64,000 nt of DNA from Tubulanus polymorphus (lineage: Eukaryota > Nemertea > Palaeonemertea > Tubulaniformes > Tubulanidae). Positions 24,971 to 38,276 of this stretch are shown here, in pieces (position 1 is the first letter of the stretch; every line of letters begins with the position of its first letter). Both the position numbers and the translations under genes were made by a program. The stretch is from positions 715,501 through 779,500 of the forward strand of contig NC_134029.1 in the NCBI RefSeq assembly GCF_964204645.1. Direction: 5' to 3'. The notes below the pieces were generated by a model. The model did no database searches and was not told the origin of the DNA. It saw nothing but the letters and a program-made list of their open reading frames with translations.

Positions 24971-27900
24971 GGTGTGGTCCAGCATAACATTGAAACATTC
25001 CCATCAGCAATTCAAAAATACAAACGCCGCCGCCGTTTACCTTTCAAACAGTTTATTATAATTGTACGCCCGGTGTAAGTAATCTGATGCATTAAATCCG
25101 TCGTAAAATTGAAATTTAGTTAATAGCTAAGTGGCCTTTATTGATTCAATACATCTTCACATTAACTGAGGCAATATTTTTTTACGATGATGATGATGAT
25201 GAGAATGATGATGATAACTGCGACGCCCTTTTCCCTCATTTCATCTCTTTCTCTATGTTTTAGATTTTAAAACATTATTATCGAAATTTGATCCGTTGTA
25301 TTTTCGTCTAGATAGTTATATGTTTATAATCGATCTGAACCAGAAGAAGCCGCGCAGAAAATGTATTTCTACTTTCGTATGTTCGTGTTTAACATTGACG
25401 AGATACTCTGAGTAAGTGTTGTTAAGTTAAGATGATAAAACAACATTATGAAGATGACTATAATGGGAATAGTGAAAAGTCAAATAAACTACAAATTCAA
25501 AAAATGTAAAACCCTCAATAGAATTTAAAAACACGAGAGGAGAATCTAACGTTTTGTCTCGATTCTATGAGCCATTTTCTAAATCATAGCCACTCCCAAA
25601 ATTTCACTCTATTGATATTAAACAGTCGCTTATGGAAACCCGCACTGCGACTTGCTCGGGGTTTTATTTCTGTTCGCGAGAGAGTGAGTTCTTCTTCTAT
25701 GTCTTTCATTTTTTTTCCTTTTCAACACGAGGAACTGAGAGATTAATATCGTCGAAAGGATTTTATCGATAATGATGAATTATATGCACCGCTATAAAGT
25801 GAAAAATCCTCCCGATAAATCGTGATAATAGAAATGCACTATACTCTGATTGGTTAATTAGTAGGTGATAGATTGATTTGCCGTAAGTCCTATGCGTCCT
25901 GTTCAATTGTCCGCTTTTTCGCTTTTTCCGTTGCGTTCTAAACGAAGTCATCTCTCAATGACAAATTCTTCTTCAGGTCGATAATCATCCTCGCTTGCCA
26001 GTGTAACCTCGGAAGCACCTCTCAGAACACGACATTATTAAATGATCAAATTTGATTTTTGTATTGCTTCTTAAATATTCGCATATTTTATTGCGAAATT
26101 TAGAAATCTGTAAATAAATATCATTATCAGAGAAAGTATAATCAAGATCCAAACTTTCAAAGATTAAACGTTGTCCGAAGTTTCAACCATCTTCAGGTGC
26201 GATGGCGCTTAGTTTGACCCAAAGTCAAATCATGTGTTTGTCCATGAACTCCGAGTCCATGGTTTATCGATAAATCGTACATGGTTAAAAAGAGATATGT
26301 CAATACCGATACACGCATCAATATAAGCACTGGTCAATACTCTGGTCAGCAGGCCTCTCCCGCTATCACGAGGGTACTAGATCTGTTTTTGGGATACTAA
26401 ACCTTGAAATGAAACTATGCCGACATGTTTCAAGAGATTTTATATCTTACCATTAGAATATATTTGATAAGATTTGTTCCTGTGTCTTCTTGATAGAAAG
26501 GTCAAAAACAAACTGGGATACCACCAAACTCTGAAGCGGCGGGATAGTGACAATATTGCATTTTGTATCCCGAGAAGAAGATATTCTATAGACATGCATT
26601 AATTAAGCGTTGGTCAGTCGGTCAGCTGCGATCAGACATACTGGTCAGGTGGTCAGCTATTCGTGCGGAATATTATGATGACCACCACATCATTAACTAA
26701 CACGTAGCTCAGGTGTTCTACTAATGTATAACTACTCCCTCGATGTGATCTTATATACGTCGGTGTAATTACTGAACTGTGTTTAAACCTGCTGTTGTGG
26801 AGGCGATTCCATTCCGTCCGTGACATTCCGTGTCTACATCGGCATGCAACTTTTCCAAAAGCAATTTGCGGCGAAGGCTTGGTAAATTTGATTTTGGTTG
26901 ATTGGTGCCGATATTATGTCGAGTTTCGTCTAGGAGATTGATGGACATACGGTTTGTCTTTTCACCCCTGATTATCTGCGTAATGTGACTATTTCACAGA
27001 AATATGTTGATTTATTGACTTCTCTGTAGAGGTTCGCGAATAGAGAAATTTACCAGACTAATTTACTGAGGAGGAGAGAGAGAGAGTGAATTCATTATTC
27101 AACTTGACTCGGACACAAATATCGTCAACTACTCGATTCACTCTGTACAATTCAATATGTGCCTCTCCCGATCTCTGATCGCTGACTATTTGAAATAACG
27201 ATAGAATAAGAAATAGAGGTTTCATGTAATATGATACAATCATATTACATAAAGCAGGATTATAGATAATCATTCAATGTGACTTGTGCCTTCATCGGAA
27301 GAATCTGAATTTAGAATTTCATTTTTTTTCAGTTGCGAATTCAAATATTCATCTAATCGAAGAAAATCGCTCTCTTTTTTCCATGTCTAAATCTGCCGAG
27401 TTTCTGAATTGTCATTGTAAGACCGCTCGCTCCTCACTCAAGCGGTCGATATTTCAAGGTTTCTTTGTCGGTTGTCATTTTAAGATACGCCGCACGCGGT
27501 AAACTATTGTCGTATATAAGACTATGAGAGACATGACAGATGTAGAATATTAAATACACCGTGAAGAAGAGACCTTGCACCTCGTTGAATACACGGAGAC
27601 CATGAAAATCAAACCAATTTTCCCTATTTCACACTATTGAGTGAGAAAATGAGAAAATTACCGTTCAATTTTCATCTAATCTCTGTTTAACTGTCAGAGT
27701 GTGGTCACTTTCACACCGACCTGCCATCACATCTTAACAACAGACTAACTATAGTCTAGTGGCCTGTTTGAGTTGACATGTTTTGGGTCTGATAGTAAAT
27801 AACTGATTATCAAATTAAATGTTGGCAGAGTAATTATAGGTAGCTCGGGTTAGTGCACAGAAATAGAACCAAAGTGTTAAAACTTCCGTGTTGTTTAGCA

Positions 27901-30040
27901 CAAGTAACCTTTGATGTATAATTAAGAACCGTGACAAACTGAAAGTGTGGAATTCAATGAATTTGTTTTGACATTAATATTCTCGGCATCAAAGCGAACT
28001 TTTCAATTTTTAATTCTGTTTGATCCATGGATCCTTTTAAAGCTAAAACAACACCTGAATCTTCGTATTGTCGAGAGTGTTAATCATTAAAGCTTTGAAT
28101 TATTCAAATAAACAGCAAATTCTACCTAAACAATAGTGAGCTCGGTGACTAGACGGGGTGGACCAAAACCTTAGAATGTATATACCCAGAACCACCAAAC
28201 TCGCCCCTTCCAATGATTGAGTTATGTGAGGTTGTGTATTTCGAATGCAACAACGAATGCGGAATATTTTTAAAAGCTGACAAATTCTCACATGGCTTTA
28301 CACCGAATTAATCCGTTCCTTTCAAAACTAGTTAATATTCGTGATCCGTACAGGACCCCTCGGTTTCTGCGCACCGCACGTAGAGCCATGCATCTCCACG
28401 CGTTAAATTAACTTCAATTCAATTAAGCCCATTTCGCCGTTAGACTAGATTAAATTAGTTCACATTTTGACCTCAGATTCTAATCAGGATTTCACGTAGA
28501 GACCACATAACGACCTACAGACTTATTTCCATAATAATTTCTGCAGTCGTTCAGATTAGAATCTCACGTCAAGCGCGCTATACAAGTTGACAGATTTGTC
28601 GACATGTGAAAATTAACCGCCATCCATTTTAGTATTGATCACGTCACTTGTTTTCTTGACTCGTTTATAGAAAAGCAGTAATAACAGTTCAAGTAGGGCA
28701 GTAATTTTCACAGTAGGAAGTTCCTCATTTGAAGGTGTGACGGTTCACTTTCCTACAGTTTAATTACTAGTTACCGTTGGTCATACAGTTCTTCTCATTG
28801 CTAAATCCGTAATAAGCTTTTATTTAAAATATTAAGCCGTCGTCTAGGGGTACAGACAACGATTACATAATTCTGAATACATATTTAGATTTCTAATACA
28901 AGATTAATGCGTTCAAGTGTTTGTTTCGGATAGACTTAATTCTAATAAGTTCAAGTGTTTGTTTCGAGTATTCATTCTAATAAATATTTATTTTGTATCT
29001 ATTCGTAATAACGAATAAAAGAATGATGATTTTTTTTTCAAATATTTTCATTGATTCTACATTTGTGGTCATATTTCTCTTGCAATACATTTCTATTCAT
29101 TACTCGAAGGCAATTATTTAGGAATCATATTCACTTTATTGGCGAAGCCTCCGAGCAGAATGATAAAAATCTATTCATCTGATAAATACGTATTTGAAAA
29201 TAATAAATTGAAACGATTAACGATTTGAAATGATAACATCGAAATTCATTGCATCTTCAATATTGAGTTTTCTATATATGTATGAATATAATGAGTGTAG
29301 GGCGTCAAACCGGCAAGGTGTCTCTACCATAACACAAGTATCTATTCGATCACGCAGACGCTGCTGCCAGTTTTCTACCCCCTCCGTCGCTTTTTAGATG
29401 AAGATCTTTGTTGGTGATCCGTAAATGTCACTCACGACGTGCACAAGTCTCGGCCATTAGAAGATTACATACGTGTTCTCTCGATAAAGAGAAAGGTGTC
29501 GTGAACCGTGTATTAAATGATACTAAAACCTCCTATAGAATCGAGGTGTCACAACCAGGCATTTATGACTTCCTCTTTAGGATTATCTATGACTATTTTA
29601 CGACTCGCGCTCCTATTATCAGCTGTTATTGACATGTGCGTTGTGTTTAAATTACGACTTTAACAGAAAATTGTTTTAATTGTTCGGGGGCAAAATCTTT
29701 TATACAATCGCAATTTGAGTGATTGATGGAACGCTACGAGTCCGTATTGCAAAGACTGAAATCCAGCACAAAAAGAAAATCCAAAATGTTTCCTCGAGCT
29801 AGTGACTTAGTGTAGTTTATTCGAGGTTTCGACTGTATCGTAAATAGTCATATCAAGGAATTACTATTAGGATATAAGAAATATTTCGGACTTTCAGCGG
29901 TCTTAATGTGGGATTTTCATATTACCACCAATTTTCAGATAGCCTTGTCTCAATGTCACCTCTCCTTCAGATCAGTTTGTGTCTGGTCACTTCAATCGAT
30001 ATTCTCTGATCGTTTTTTCATCTGTCCTATCATCTCTATC
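24971..30040. other. No gene recognised
   Basis: No supported gene. It contains a (GAT)n run at about 25185-25216, a motif copy of the hammerhead-like family with its stem deleted at 26181-26196, a perfect 11-bp inverted repeat at about 27223-27249, and a short duplication of AAGTGTTTGTTTCG near 28914 and 28952. Confidence 0.5.
29823..29858 (-). ncRNA. Degenerate hammerhead-like motif
   Basis: The minus strand reads CTTGATAT, then GACT...AGTC as a short stem, then GAAACCTC. The flank aligns with the plus-strand copy at 19481, including a CGATACAGTCGAAAC-like core and a distant ATTTTGG. Relative to the intact copy at 2980 the catalytic box is changed (CTTGATA instead of CTGANGA), so activity is unlikely. 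Confidence 0.35.
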
Positions 30041-30053
30041 TAACGACCAATGT

Positions 30054-30108
30054 CACGTGACCGCACGCGTCTGCCCGTATCACAACGTCACGTGATATCG
30101 CACACGTG
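30054..30108. promoter_or_regulatory. Cluster of three CACGTG E-boxes
   Basis: Perfect CACGTG palindromes at 30054-30059, 30089-30094 and 30103-30108, with CCAAT just before the first. CACGTG is bound by bHLH-ZIP factors such as USF, Myc/Max and TFE. The cluster lies about 1 kb upstream of the protocadherin start codon, so a role in its control is possible but unproven. Confidence 0.4.
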
Positions 30109-30832
30109 ATCTGCAACAGACAGATATTCGATGTAAATCTGTCATGAGGAAAATGATAGCAGTTTGTGTCCGATGTGGGGTCTAATTACTCGAAGGAACG
30201 AAAACCGGTCAGACACAAATGATTGTATTCAACCAAGCGGACAAGTTTCCGTCGGGTTTTTCGTAAATACATGCTACACAAATATCAGAACTGTTTGGTT
30301 GTTTTCTCGTTTGGCAGCAATAATACAATTAAGTAATTGATTCATTAATTAAACATTCGTCGTGTAAAGGATTAATTAATTATGTATATGGGTTGTATGT
30401 GTAACTGTGAATATCACACCGATGTTTCTATGTAATACGTTTCATTCATAAGAATCTCGAAGATTCGTGTTAATTTCAATCGTAAGATTCTCTCTCCGAA
30501 TTTTGTGTTATTTTCCACCCGAGTTTTGAGAGAAATTTAACATTAACATCTGATTGAACGACGCGTTAATGAAAGGTTTCTATTGACTTCTGAATCGTCG
30601 ACGAATTAAAGAGGAGGAACCGACCGTGTTTTCTGTGACGGTTAGGTGAAATATCTGTTGCCAATGTAATTTGGAGAATGATTTCTAATTAAAGGTATTG
30701 AATCGTCTCACGTGAAGCCCTGGTTGAGTTTTGCCCTGCAGGTACAATTAAACAGTGGTGGAGACGGATAGAGTTTGGCGTGGCTACCGTTTCAAACAGA
30801 TATAACACGCATTGTAATTTTTGTCTTTACAG

Positions 30833-30928
30833 ATTGCGTCGACTCAACGCACGCCGTCAAAGGCAGGTAGATCGTTTTGACGCGAAGTGGCCGTCAGCCT
30901 ATTGGTCAAACTGGGCGTCAACAGTTGA
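30833..30928 (+). other. Possible 5'-UTR exon of the protocadherin gene
   Basis: A pyrimidine-rich acceptor (TTTTGTCTTTACAG) ends at 30832 and a plausible donor (GA/GTAAGC) follows 30928. A second acceptor-like site (TTGTGCGCAG) ends 20 bases before the protocadherin ATG. If used, the transcript would start further upstream. This competes with the core-promoter reading of the same region. Confidence 0.3.
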
Positions 30929-31072
30929 GTAAGCATTCCGCACCACGCTGTGTGACTAAACTGACCAATCCGATTTCATATCAGACTCAGATCTCACCGA
31001 AAACGGACCGTAACAATTTTTCGGGTGAAAATGTTCTGATTTATAAAACCTATTGAATAATTATTGTGCGCA
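30901..31072 (+). promoter_or_regulatory. Candidate core promoter of the protocadherin gene
   Basis: An inverted CCAAT box (ATTGG, 30901-30905), a direct CCAAT (30965-30969) and a TATAAAA (31042-31048) lie at sensible distances upstream of the ATG at 31093. Initiation about 25-30 bp after the TATA box would give a 5' UTR of roughly 20 nt. Confidence 0.4.
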
Positions 31073-31092
31073 GAGAAACAAGGAGCGACAAG

Positions 31093-33813
31093 ATGGATAT
31101 AAGATTGGAATTACTAGCCGTATTCTTAGCCTTGATGGTAATAGTTAACGGTAAGGAATTATTGTTCAGACTCGCAGAGGAAACACAACCTGATATCCTA
31201 GTCGGGGATGTTCTATCTGGAAGCGGGCTGAAAAACAAATTCAATTCGACCGTTCAACGATTACTGAAGTTCAGTTTCTTGAATCCTAACGATCCGGGAG
31301 TTGATTATTTCCATATTTCTGAACGGGACGGGATCATATTCACTAAACAGACGATCGATAGGGATACGCTTTGTAGCGTGGTACAGACGTGTTGTCCAGG
31401 TTCAAACGGATGCTACATTAACATCATCGTAGGGGTGAGACCACGTGAATATTTCACTATTGTCAACGTCAGAGTCGACATCCTCGATATAAATGACAAC
31501 AGGCCGCAATTTCCGCAATCGACCACCACAATCCGAATATCCGAATCTTCGCCGGTGAATTCAACGTTTTTGATCCCTACGGCTTTGGACATCGATTCCG
31601 GAAATAACGGTGTACAGAACTATAGACTAGGAACGGCGTCTGGGACTTTCAAATTGAAGATATTCCGCAGCGGACGAGAGATCACGGACGTGGCTCTGGT
31701 GAATATCCGACCGTTGGATCGCGAGCGTACGGCCGCCTACCAGGTTAAAGTAATCGCTACTGACGGAGGTCTTCCCGAACTATCCGGTACTTGTACTGTT
31801 AACATAGTAGTCGCCGATGCTAACGATAATCGCCCTAAATTTAGAAATAAAACCTACACGGTTTACGTGAAGGAAAATGTAGCCGTCAATTCTACTATTA
31901 TACAAGTGCGAGCTGTTGATCCCGATGCCGGACTGAACGGACGGATTCGCTACTCGCTCAGTCACCGGGCCATGGATTGGATCAAAGACACGTTTAAAGT
32001 CGACGAAAATTCCGGTTGGATCAGCATCAAAAAAGCGCTGAATTACGAGGGTACGAAAATGTACACGATTCCTATAGAAGCGAATGATATGGGTCCCGGG
32101 GGAATCCCCACGAGAACTACCGTCACCGTGTACGTCCTCGATGTCAATGACAACAGTCCAACAATTCATGTAAATTTACTGACGTCATCGGGAAAAGCGG
32201 AAGTATCAGAAGCAGCTGAGATCGGTACGTTCGTAGCGCACGTTCTAGTACAGGATACAGATACGGGTAACAACGCACGAGTCTCGTGCGCTATAGATAA
32301 TCCTTACTTTACCCTGATCCGCGCAGACGCCGAACAGGACACACAACAAGAATACAAACTACGAACAGCTACGAAACTGAACCGAGAGACGATTGATGAG
32401 TATGAGGTAACTGTCGTCTGCCAGGACGCCGGACAACCGCCGTTAGAGACGAGAGAACCGTTCCGTGTAGCCGTGCTCGACGCTAACGATAACAGTCCGC
32501 TATTCACACAACAGAAATATACAGTAAAAGTGAAAGAGAACAATTCGAAGGGAGATTTCTTATTGAAAGTTCACGCCGATGATAAAGATGACGGTAAGGC
32601 TGGTAAAGTGACGTATCGTATCGCGTCTGACGGTAACGCTGTAGCGACGACCAATCGTGACGGCGAAATATTCGCTAACAAAGTATTCGATCGCGAAAAA
32701 TACGATCAAATCGTATTTCACGTGTTCGCTACAGACGGTGGACCTCAACCTTTATCGTCATCGGCGAAAGTCGTTCTCAACATACAAGACGAAAATGATT
32801 TCGCTCCGCATTTTACGAAAGTTTTCGTGTTTAACATCAGCGAGAACGCGTTACCGCATACACCAGTCGGGCAGGTGCACGCCATAGACCGCGATCTAGG
32901 ACGCAACGCCGTCATATTCTTCTCGATGTTAAACAGCGCCGCTTCCGATTCCTTCGAAATAACGCGTAAAGGCGTCATCACCACCCGTAAACGTCTCGAC
33001 CGCGAACACAAATCACAATACGTACTGGACGTCGTCGCCACGGACGACGGCGTTAAACCGCTGAAAACTACGACGAAGGTTTACGTAAACGTAAGAGATT
33101 TGAACGATAATTATCCGATTATTCTGTTCCCGAACGAACGCAATAATACGGTGTATATATCATTTCTGGAACCGGTCGGGCATGTAATAACCCGTATCAA
33201 CGCTACAGATAGCGATAAAGGACACAACGCCCGACTGCTGTACTCCATAAAACATCGCAACGATCAAGGCCTGTTCTCGATGGACAATCTTACCGGTGTA
33301 CTGAAAGTAGCCAAACCGATGGCTATCGAAGACGCCGCCGTGCATAAACTGACGATAGAAGTGCGAGACAGCGGAAAACCGCCGAACACGAACATCGAAA
33401 TATTGAACCTAGTGGTCGATGGGACTGGTAAACCTATCAGTATCACCGGTGCCTACATCGAACGACCGCCTAATAATAAGAATCTGATAATAGTTATTTG
33501 CCTGGCGGCCGTGTCTGGTATCCTCGCTATCGTGTTGATTATAGCTATTATTTGTATTCGTCAAAAAGACATCAATAATCACAACTATAACGTGAAAACT
33601 GAAACGCAGCGAATTTTTAATAACAAACGAACGAACAGTCCGAATAACAGCCAGGAAAGCTCGGGAGACGAGGCATCGAAACCTTCCGGACCGAAGAAAG
33701 AGGTCAGCTTCTCGCTGGATAACGACGATATGTCCGATAATAATCAGAGCACGTTTTTATCGCTGAAGAATCAACAGAGTTGGGCATCTTCCATCAACGC
33801 GAAATCATTCGAG
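31093..33813 (+). CDS. Protocadherin exon 1: signal peptide, EC1-EC7, membrane helix
   Basis: A 2721-nt exon encoding residues 1-907, ending ...KSFE with donor GTAAGT in phase 0. A frame opening nine codons earlier starts only at GTG; the first ATG is at 31093 and starts directly into the hydrophobic signal sequence. Reading past the donor gives VSVFQK and a stop at 33834, so intron retention would yield a 913-residue receptor with a short tail. Confidence 0.95.
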
Positions 33814-36800
33814 GTAAGTGTCTTTCAGAAATAAGTCAATCGGTGTCTATTTATCTGTGAATATTAGGATTCAGTTCCAACAGTTCTTCGTTTAAATGTT
33901 TCGGCTCAGGGATAAAACATTGGGAATGAACTTATTTCAAACCTGGACTATAGCATGTTTCAACTCAAACATATTGGATCCTGATCAACAAGCACAAATA
34001 CTCTACCCATTCCAGCACTGTATACCCAAGTTCCATTATAATTGTCAGTTTGATTTGACCATGGACGTACAAACTGACAATATTGGAATTTGGTATATAG
34101 GACCCTGGATCCAGTTCCATTGCTGTCCGTTGAATCTAAGTTAATATTAAAGTTTAAAAGGTAAGATTAGTTCATTTTCGATGTTGATACCCTAAAAATC
34201 TTAAAATCTTAGAATCTCAAGTACTGCGGAACTGGATTGATTTGATTCTTATAATGAAATGTTTGCTAGATTAATATTAACGAATGTCTCCTAACACACG
34301 TTTCACTGCACCGCGCTCTTTCTGCCCAACATTGATGTCACATTTTTATGATCCCCGTTTTCAAAACTAAAACATGTTTTAAAATAGATTCGACCACGAC
34401 AACGATCGATGTTCCTTCCCCGAGACAATTAGCGCGAATGTAATAATTTAGCTTCAGGTTATTTCTGATCAATTCTCACAGCTCGGTCAAACATCTAACG
34501 TTTTATGATAGAAACACCTGCGAACCATAAATACAAAATATATGCCACCCTCGAGGGTTAGAACGTGACAAGAAAAACAATTCCCAGGTCATAAACAGAT
34601 TTTCAGTAAATTATTAGAAACCACTATAGATTATGTCAACAAAACATAAAATTGAAAACTAATCCTCGAATAAAGAACTCAGTTTATAACTCGATGTCGA
34701 CTGTGACGAGTATAGTTCACAGTTTGACAGTTAACCCCGAGTGAAGTACTCTTATTTAGTCTACTTCAAATCAATTAACTGAAATTCAACCACTTCAAAT
34801 ATCTATATTTGCGATCTTTGATATTTTAGTTTGTCCAGTGAAACCGCGAGTTTTATACATATAGTATTTAGTAGATCAAATATCCGTTTGTTTCTAAGGG
34901 AAAATTTGCTTTGAATTTTTAAATAAGTTTTGAGACTAAATCTATTTCAACATTTTCTAAGAAACTCCGGCAACATGAAATTTCAAGATGTTGATTTCAG
35001 TGTTTCACTAATATCAGGTATCTTTGACCATGATTAACTCGTAACAGATTTGCTATTTTGATGAATTTGGATTAATTCCAGCCTAATCCAACAACTCGCA
35101 GGCGCTCTTTACACGCATTATACTCGATATAAAAGTATTCGTGGCAATTCAATAGTACTTCACACTTATAATGAATATGTCTCAATCAGGCGGGTATTAT
35201 GTAGTATGTTGACACTGTGTTATTACTATTCGACGTCTTGTCAAGGAGCGAATGAATAATGTTCCTACCATTTGAATACGGGCACTTCAAAATTCACTCT
35301 TTATATTTGTGCCGCAAACAGTGAACGGGTATCGTTATTTAGAGAGATCCGTGGCCTCTCAATACGATTACAAGCTTCCGTAAATATCATAAGACATTGA
35401 TGGGCTTCCTACTGTCCCTCCTCTGCCCGTTGCTGCCCACAGAAGCGTGCTTCAGTTCACATATGTTTCTAATCCCTTTCTACCCATAATTTTCTTTTAT
35501 TCGTCACGAGTTCGCGTGCGTCATGTTCAATACTAGAAACTCTCCAATTTCCACATCTCAAACTGAACGAAATCAATTATTGATTTTATCGTCAAATAAT
35601 TAGTAGCGATTTTCATAGTTAGAAAAAAACCTCGTCACAAATAGAGATTTCTGGAAACAAGATTTCTTTAAAAATCGAAATCAATATGAAATCTATAGGA
35701 AATTATGTCTATAAATGCCACACCTAATAACTAGTATTATCAACTGGTACATTCAGTAGACAAAATTGAAATATTATGTATTAAATTGATCAAAAACCAC
35801 ATCTTCAAATATTATTTTATTGATTTGATATTTCCATCTATTATGCATAAAATTTCAATATTGATTATTTGTATGTTTTTTTATATCTCTCATTTCAATT
35901 GTTGCCTCGCCCTTTGTTCTGTTTCGTTTTTGTAAAAATATGTATAATATGTATAAATATATATTTATTCATTTTACGTTGATATTTTCTGCCCCTCAAA
36001 ATTTCCGGTCCAAACATCGATCGCGATTCAGCGGACTTTAATCATGTTTATTTTGTTGTATTTATTGTGTTGTTTATTTGAATACAGCCAGCTGGGAGGA
36101 CCAAAAATCATCATTGTAAGTTACGCCGTAAAAAAATATATTATACGTGTATTTCGCTTGCTTAAAATTTTACTCGCATGCCAGGGTTTGCAGCTAAGTG
36201 CCGAGTATTGATAATTTGGAGATATTTAAGCAACTACCCGGCACATCGATAGTTACCTGTGGCAAGCGAGTTGGTATCTGTTGTGAACACTCTATCGATG
36301 TACAATTTGCACTTTGCTATTTCAAACACATTTCGTTGTCGTCAATTCTTTTCCTCAAACATATTTTCCTTTAAGTGTTCGTTATTCACGTGTGAAAATC
36401 TTTGAACTACCTTCTTCCTCTCACTCTCCGTGTGAGCAAAGTACAAAATGTACATCTATCCCAACAATCCTTGCTTACCAGGGCCCCTTTCTGTTCTAAT
36501 GTCCTTGTAGATTATGCTTACATAGTATTCGTAGCTTGTAGTGGACCCTGGTAAGCGACGCGTCTCCCTATTATTCTCTGGTTGTAAAGTGATATATCAT
36601 ATAACATTCTGTATGTAGCGTTGTAGTTGGTTTACGGATACACTGGATGAATACTACCACAGTTAAACCGCATTCATCACGTCAATCAGTGAAGATGGAT
36701 CGGTTACAATATCATGATCTAACGCCGCTATTTTGTCGTCGATTTTGTTCGGTTTTTCTCCGAGATTCGATCGATTTTCGCCCGTACTCTGATATCGGTG

Positions 36801-38236
36801 GTTACGGAATATGGAGAAGGGATCGTTTAAGTTTATAGAACACGTAACGCATTAATTCATCGTTATTTCTGGCTGACACCTTCTTCGCGATCCCATCCAT
36901 TCATTGTTCAGATTGCGCCTACCGCAGATTTATAGCTGTATGTCGCTTGTTGTGCGAGAATATCTCGTTGAAATATCATTTCACTGAAAAAAAATCCAAT
37001 TTGTAGAGACTGTGGAAAGTATTCGCAGTGAGTAAATGTAGTTAGCTTTTTGTCACTGGCTGAGATGTTTATATCAAACAGAAAGGGCCGTGGTACGGTT
37101 TCGAAAAACGTCAATCTAGAATTCGCTATTCTGATGTTTTATTTCATTTTGAAGCGGTGTGTTTGATTTTTTTTTTCAATCAGATATCGAAGTGGAGAAA
37201 TATAGTTGGGTAATCGGTGTCAAATTCGCAGAATTTCGGTTCCTGTTTTTCTTGCTGTCTCATGCGGCCACTGATCAGGGTCTCGATACATTGAGATTTG
37301 GAAATAATTATTAAGGTTGAAGATCATATTGATTTATTATCATATTTTCACGTGCGCGCAAATAGTCTGAAAGCTTATTGAAGTTTCTTTCTCCGGTAGA
37401 TGTTGATGTTTAAGTAAACTACCGGTACTACCCTTTGAGGAATCACAATAGAAATATGGTAGCATAGAATGATTTATTATTCTAAATCCTCTCATCAGCT
37501 CAAGGGGAGGTTATAGTGTACCTGTGTCCAGCGCGTCCTTGTCAGCTTTTTTCCTCGTAATAATAGTCACGTATTATCCTAAGGCGCTTATCGCGCAGTT
37601 TGTGCCCATCGTCGTCGTATTTTTGTGTTTGTCATCTTTATGATTTGCTTTGATGTCGTTTTATTTTACGCGTCAGTTTTTTGTGGAAATATCTCGGTGA
37701 TCTCTTACAGTAATTAGTTCCTAAGTTATCCGCAGCACTGATCAAAAAAAGAAAAATATTACAAACCGCTTTGTAGAAGTTCGAGGTCAGAAAGTCGAAC
37801 TTACTCTATATAGCTTTATGCATTCTTCTAACTTTCTAAGCGATAAAAACATCATTGAAATCTTTCTGTGTTATTTTCACGCAGAAAAAAAGATGAATAT
37901 AGATAAAAATGTACTTGTTATTGAACTCACTCGTGTTATTGTGACCAAGAGAACAAAGTTAAAAATACAGTCAGGACGCCTGAAGTTTTGTAACAGCTGT
38001 AAATCAGTATTGTCAGTGATGACGAGTATAGCGTGCCTGGTTGTAGCGTGTTCGATCTAATTCTAGTTTCATTACGCCGCCTGGAATTATCCCCAATAGG
38101 AAATTGGAAGTTATACAAATTTTTTCATTGAGATAAATTCAAATTAAACCGAACCAATTCGCTTCTGGCGGATCATGCGGTATACATGATGTTGAGTCGA
38201 AGTCGATGTTAATTAAAATGCTTCTCTCCCTCTCCC

Positions 38237-38276
<40 letters not shown>

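Noticed and set aside
31780-33446. Minus-strand and off-frame ORFs inside the protocadherin exon
   Set aside because: They are shadows of the long plus-strand coding frame with no independent support.
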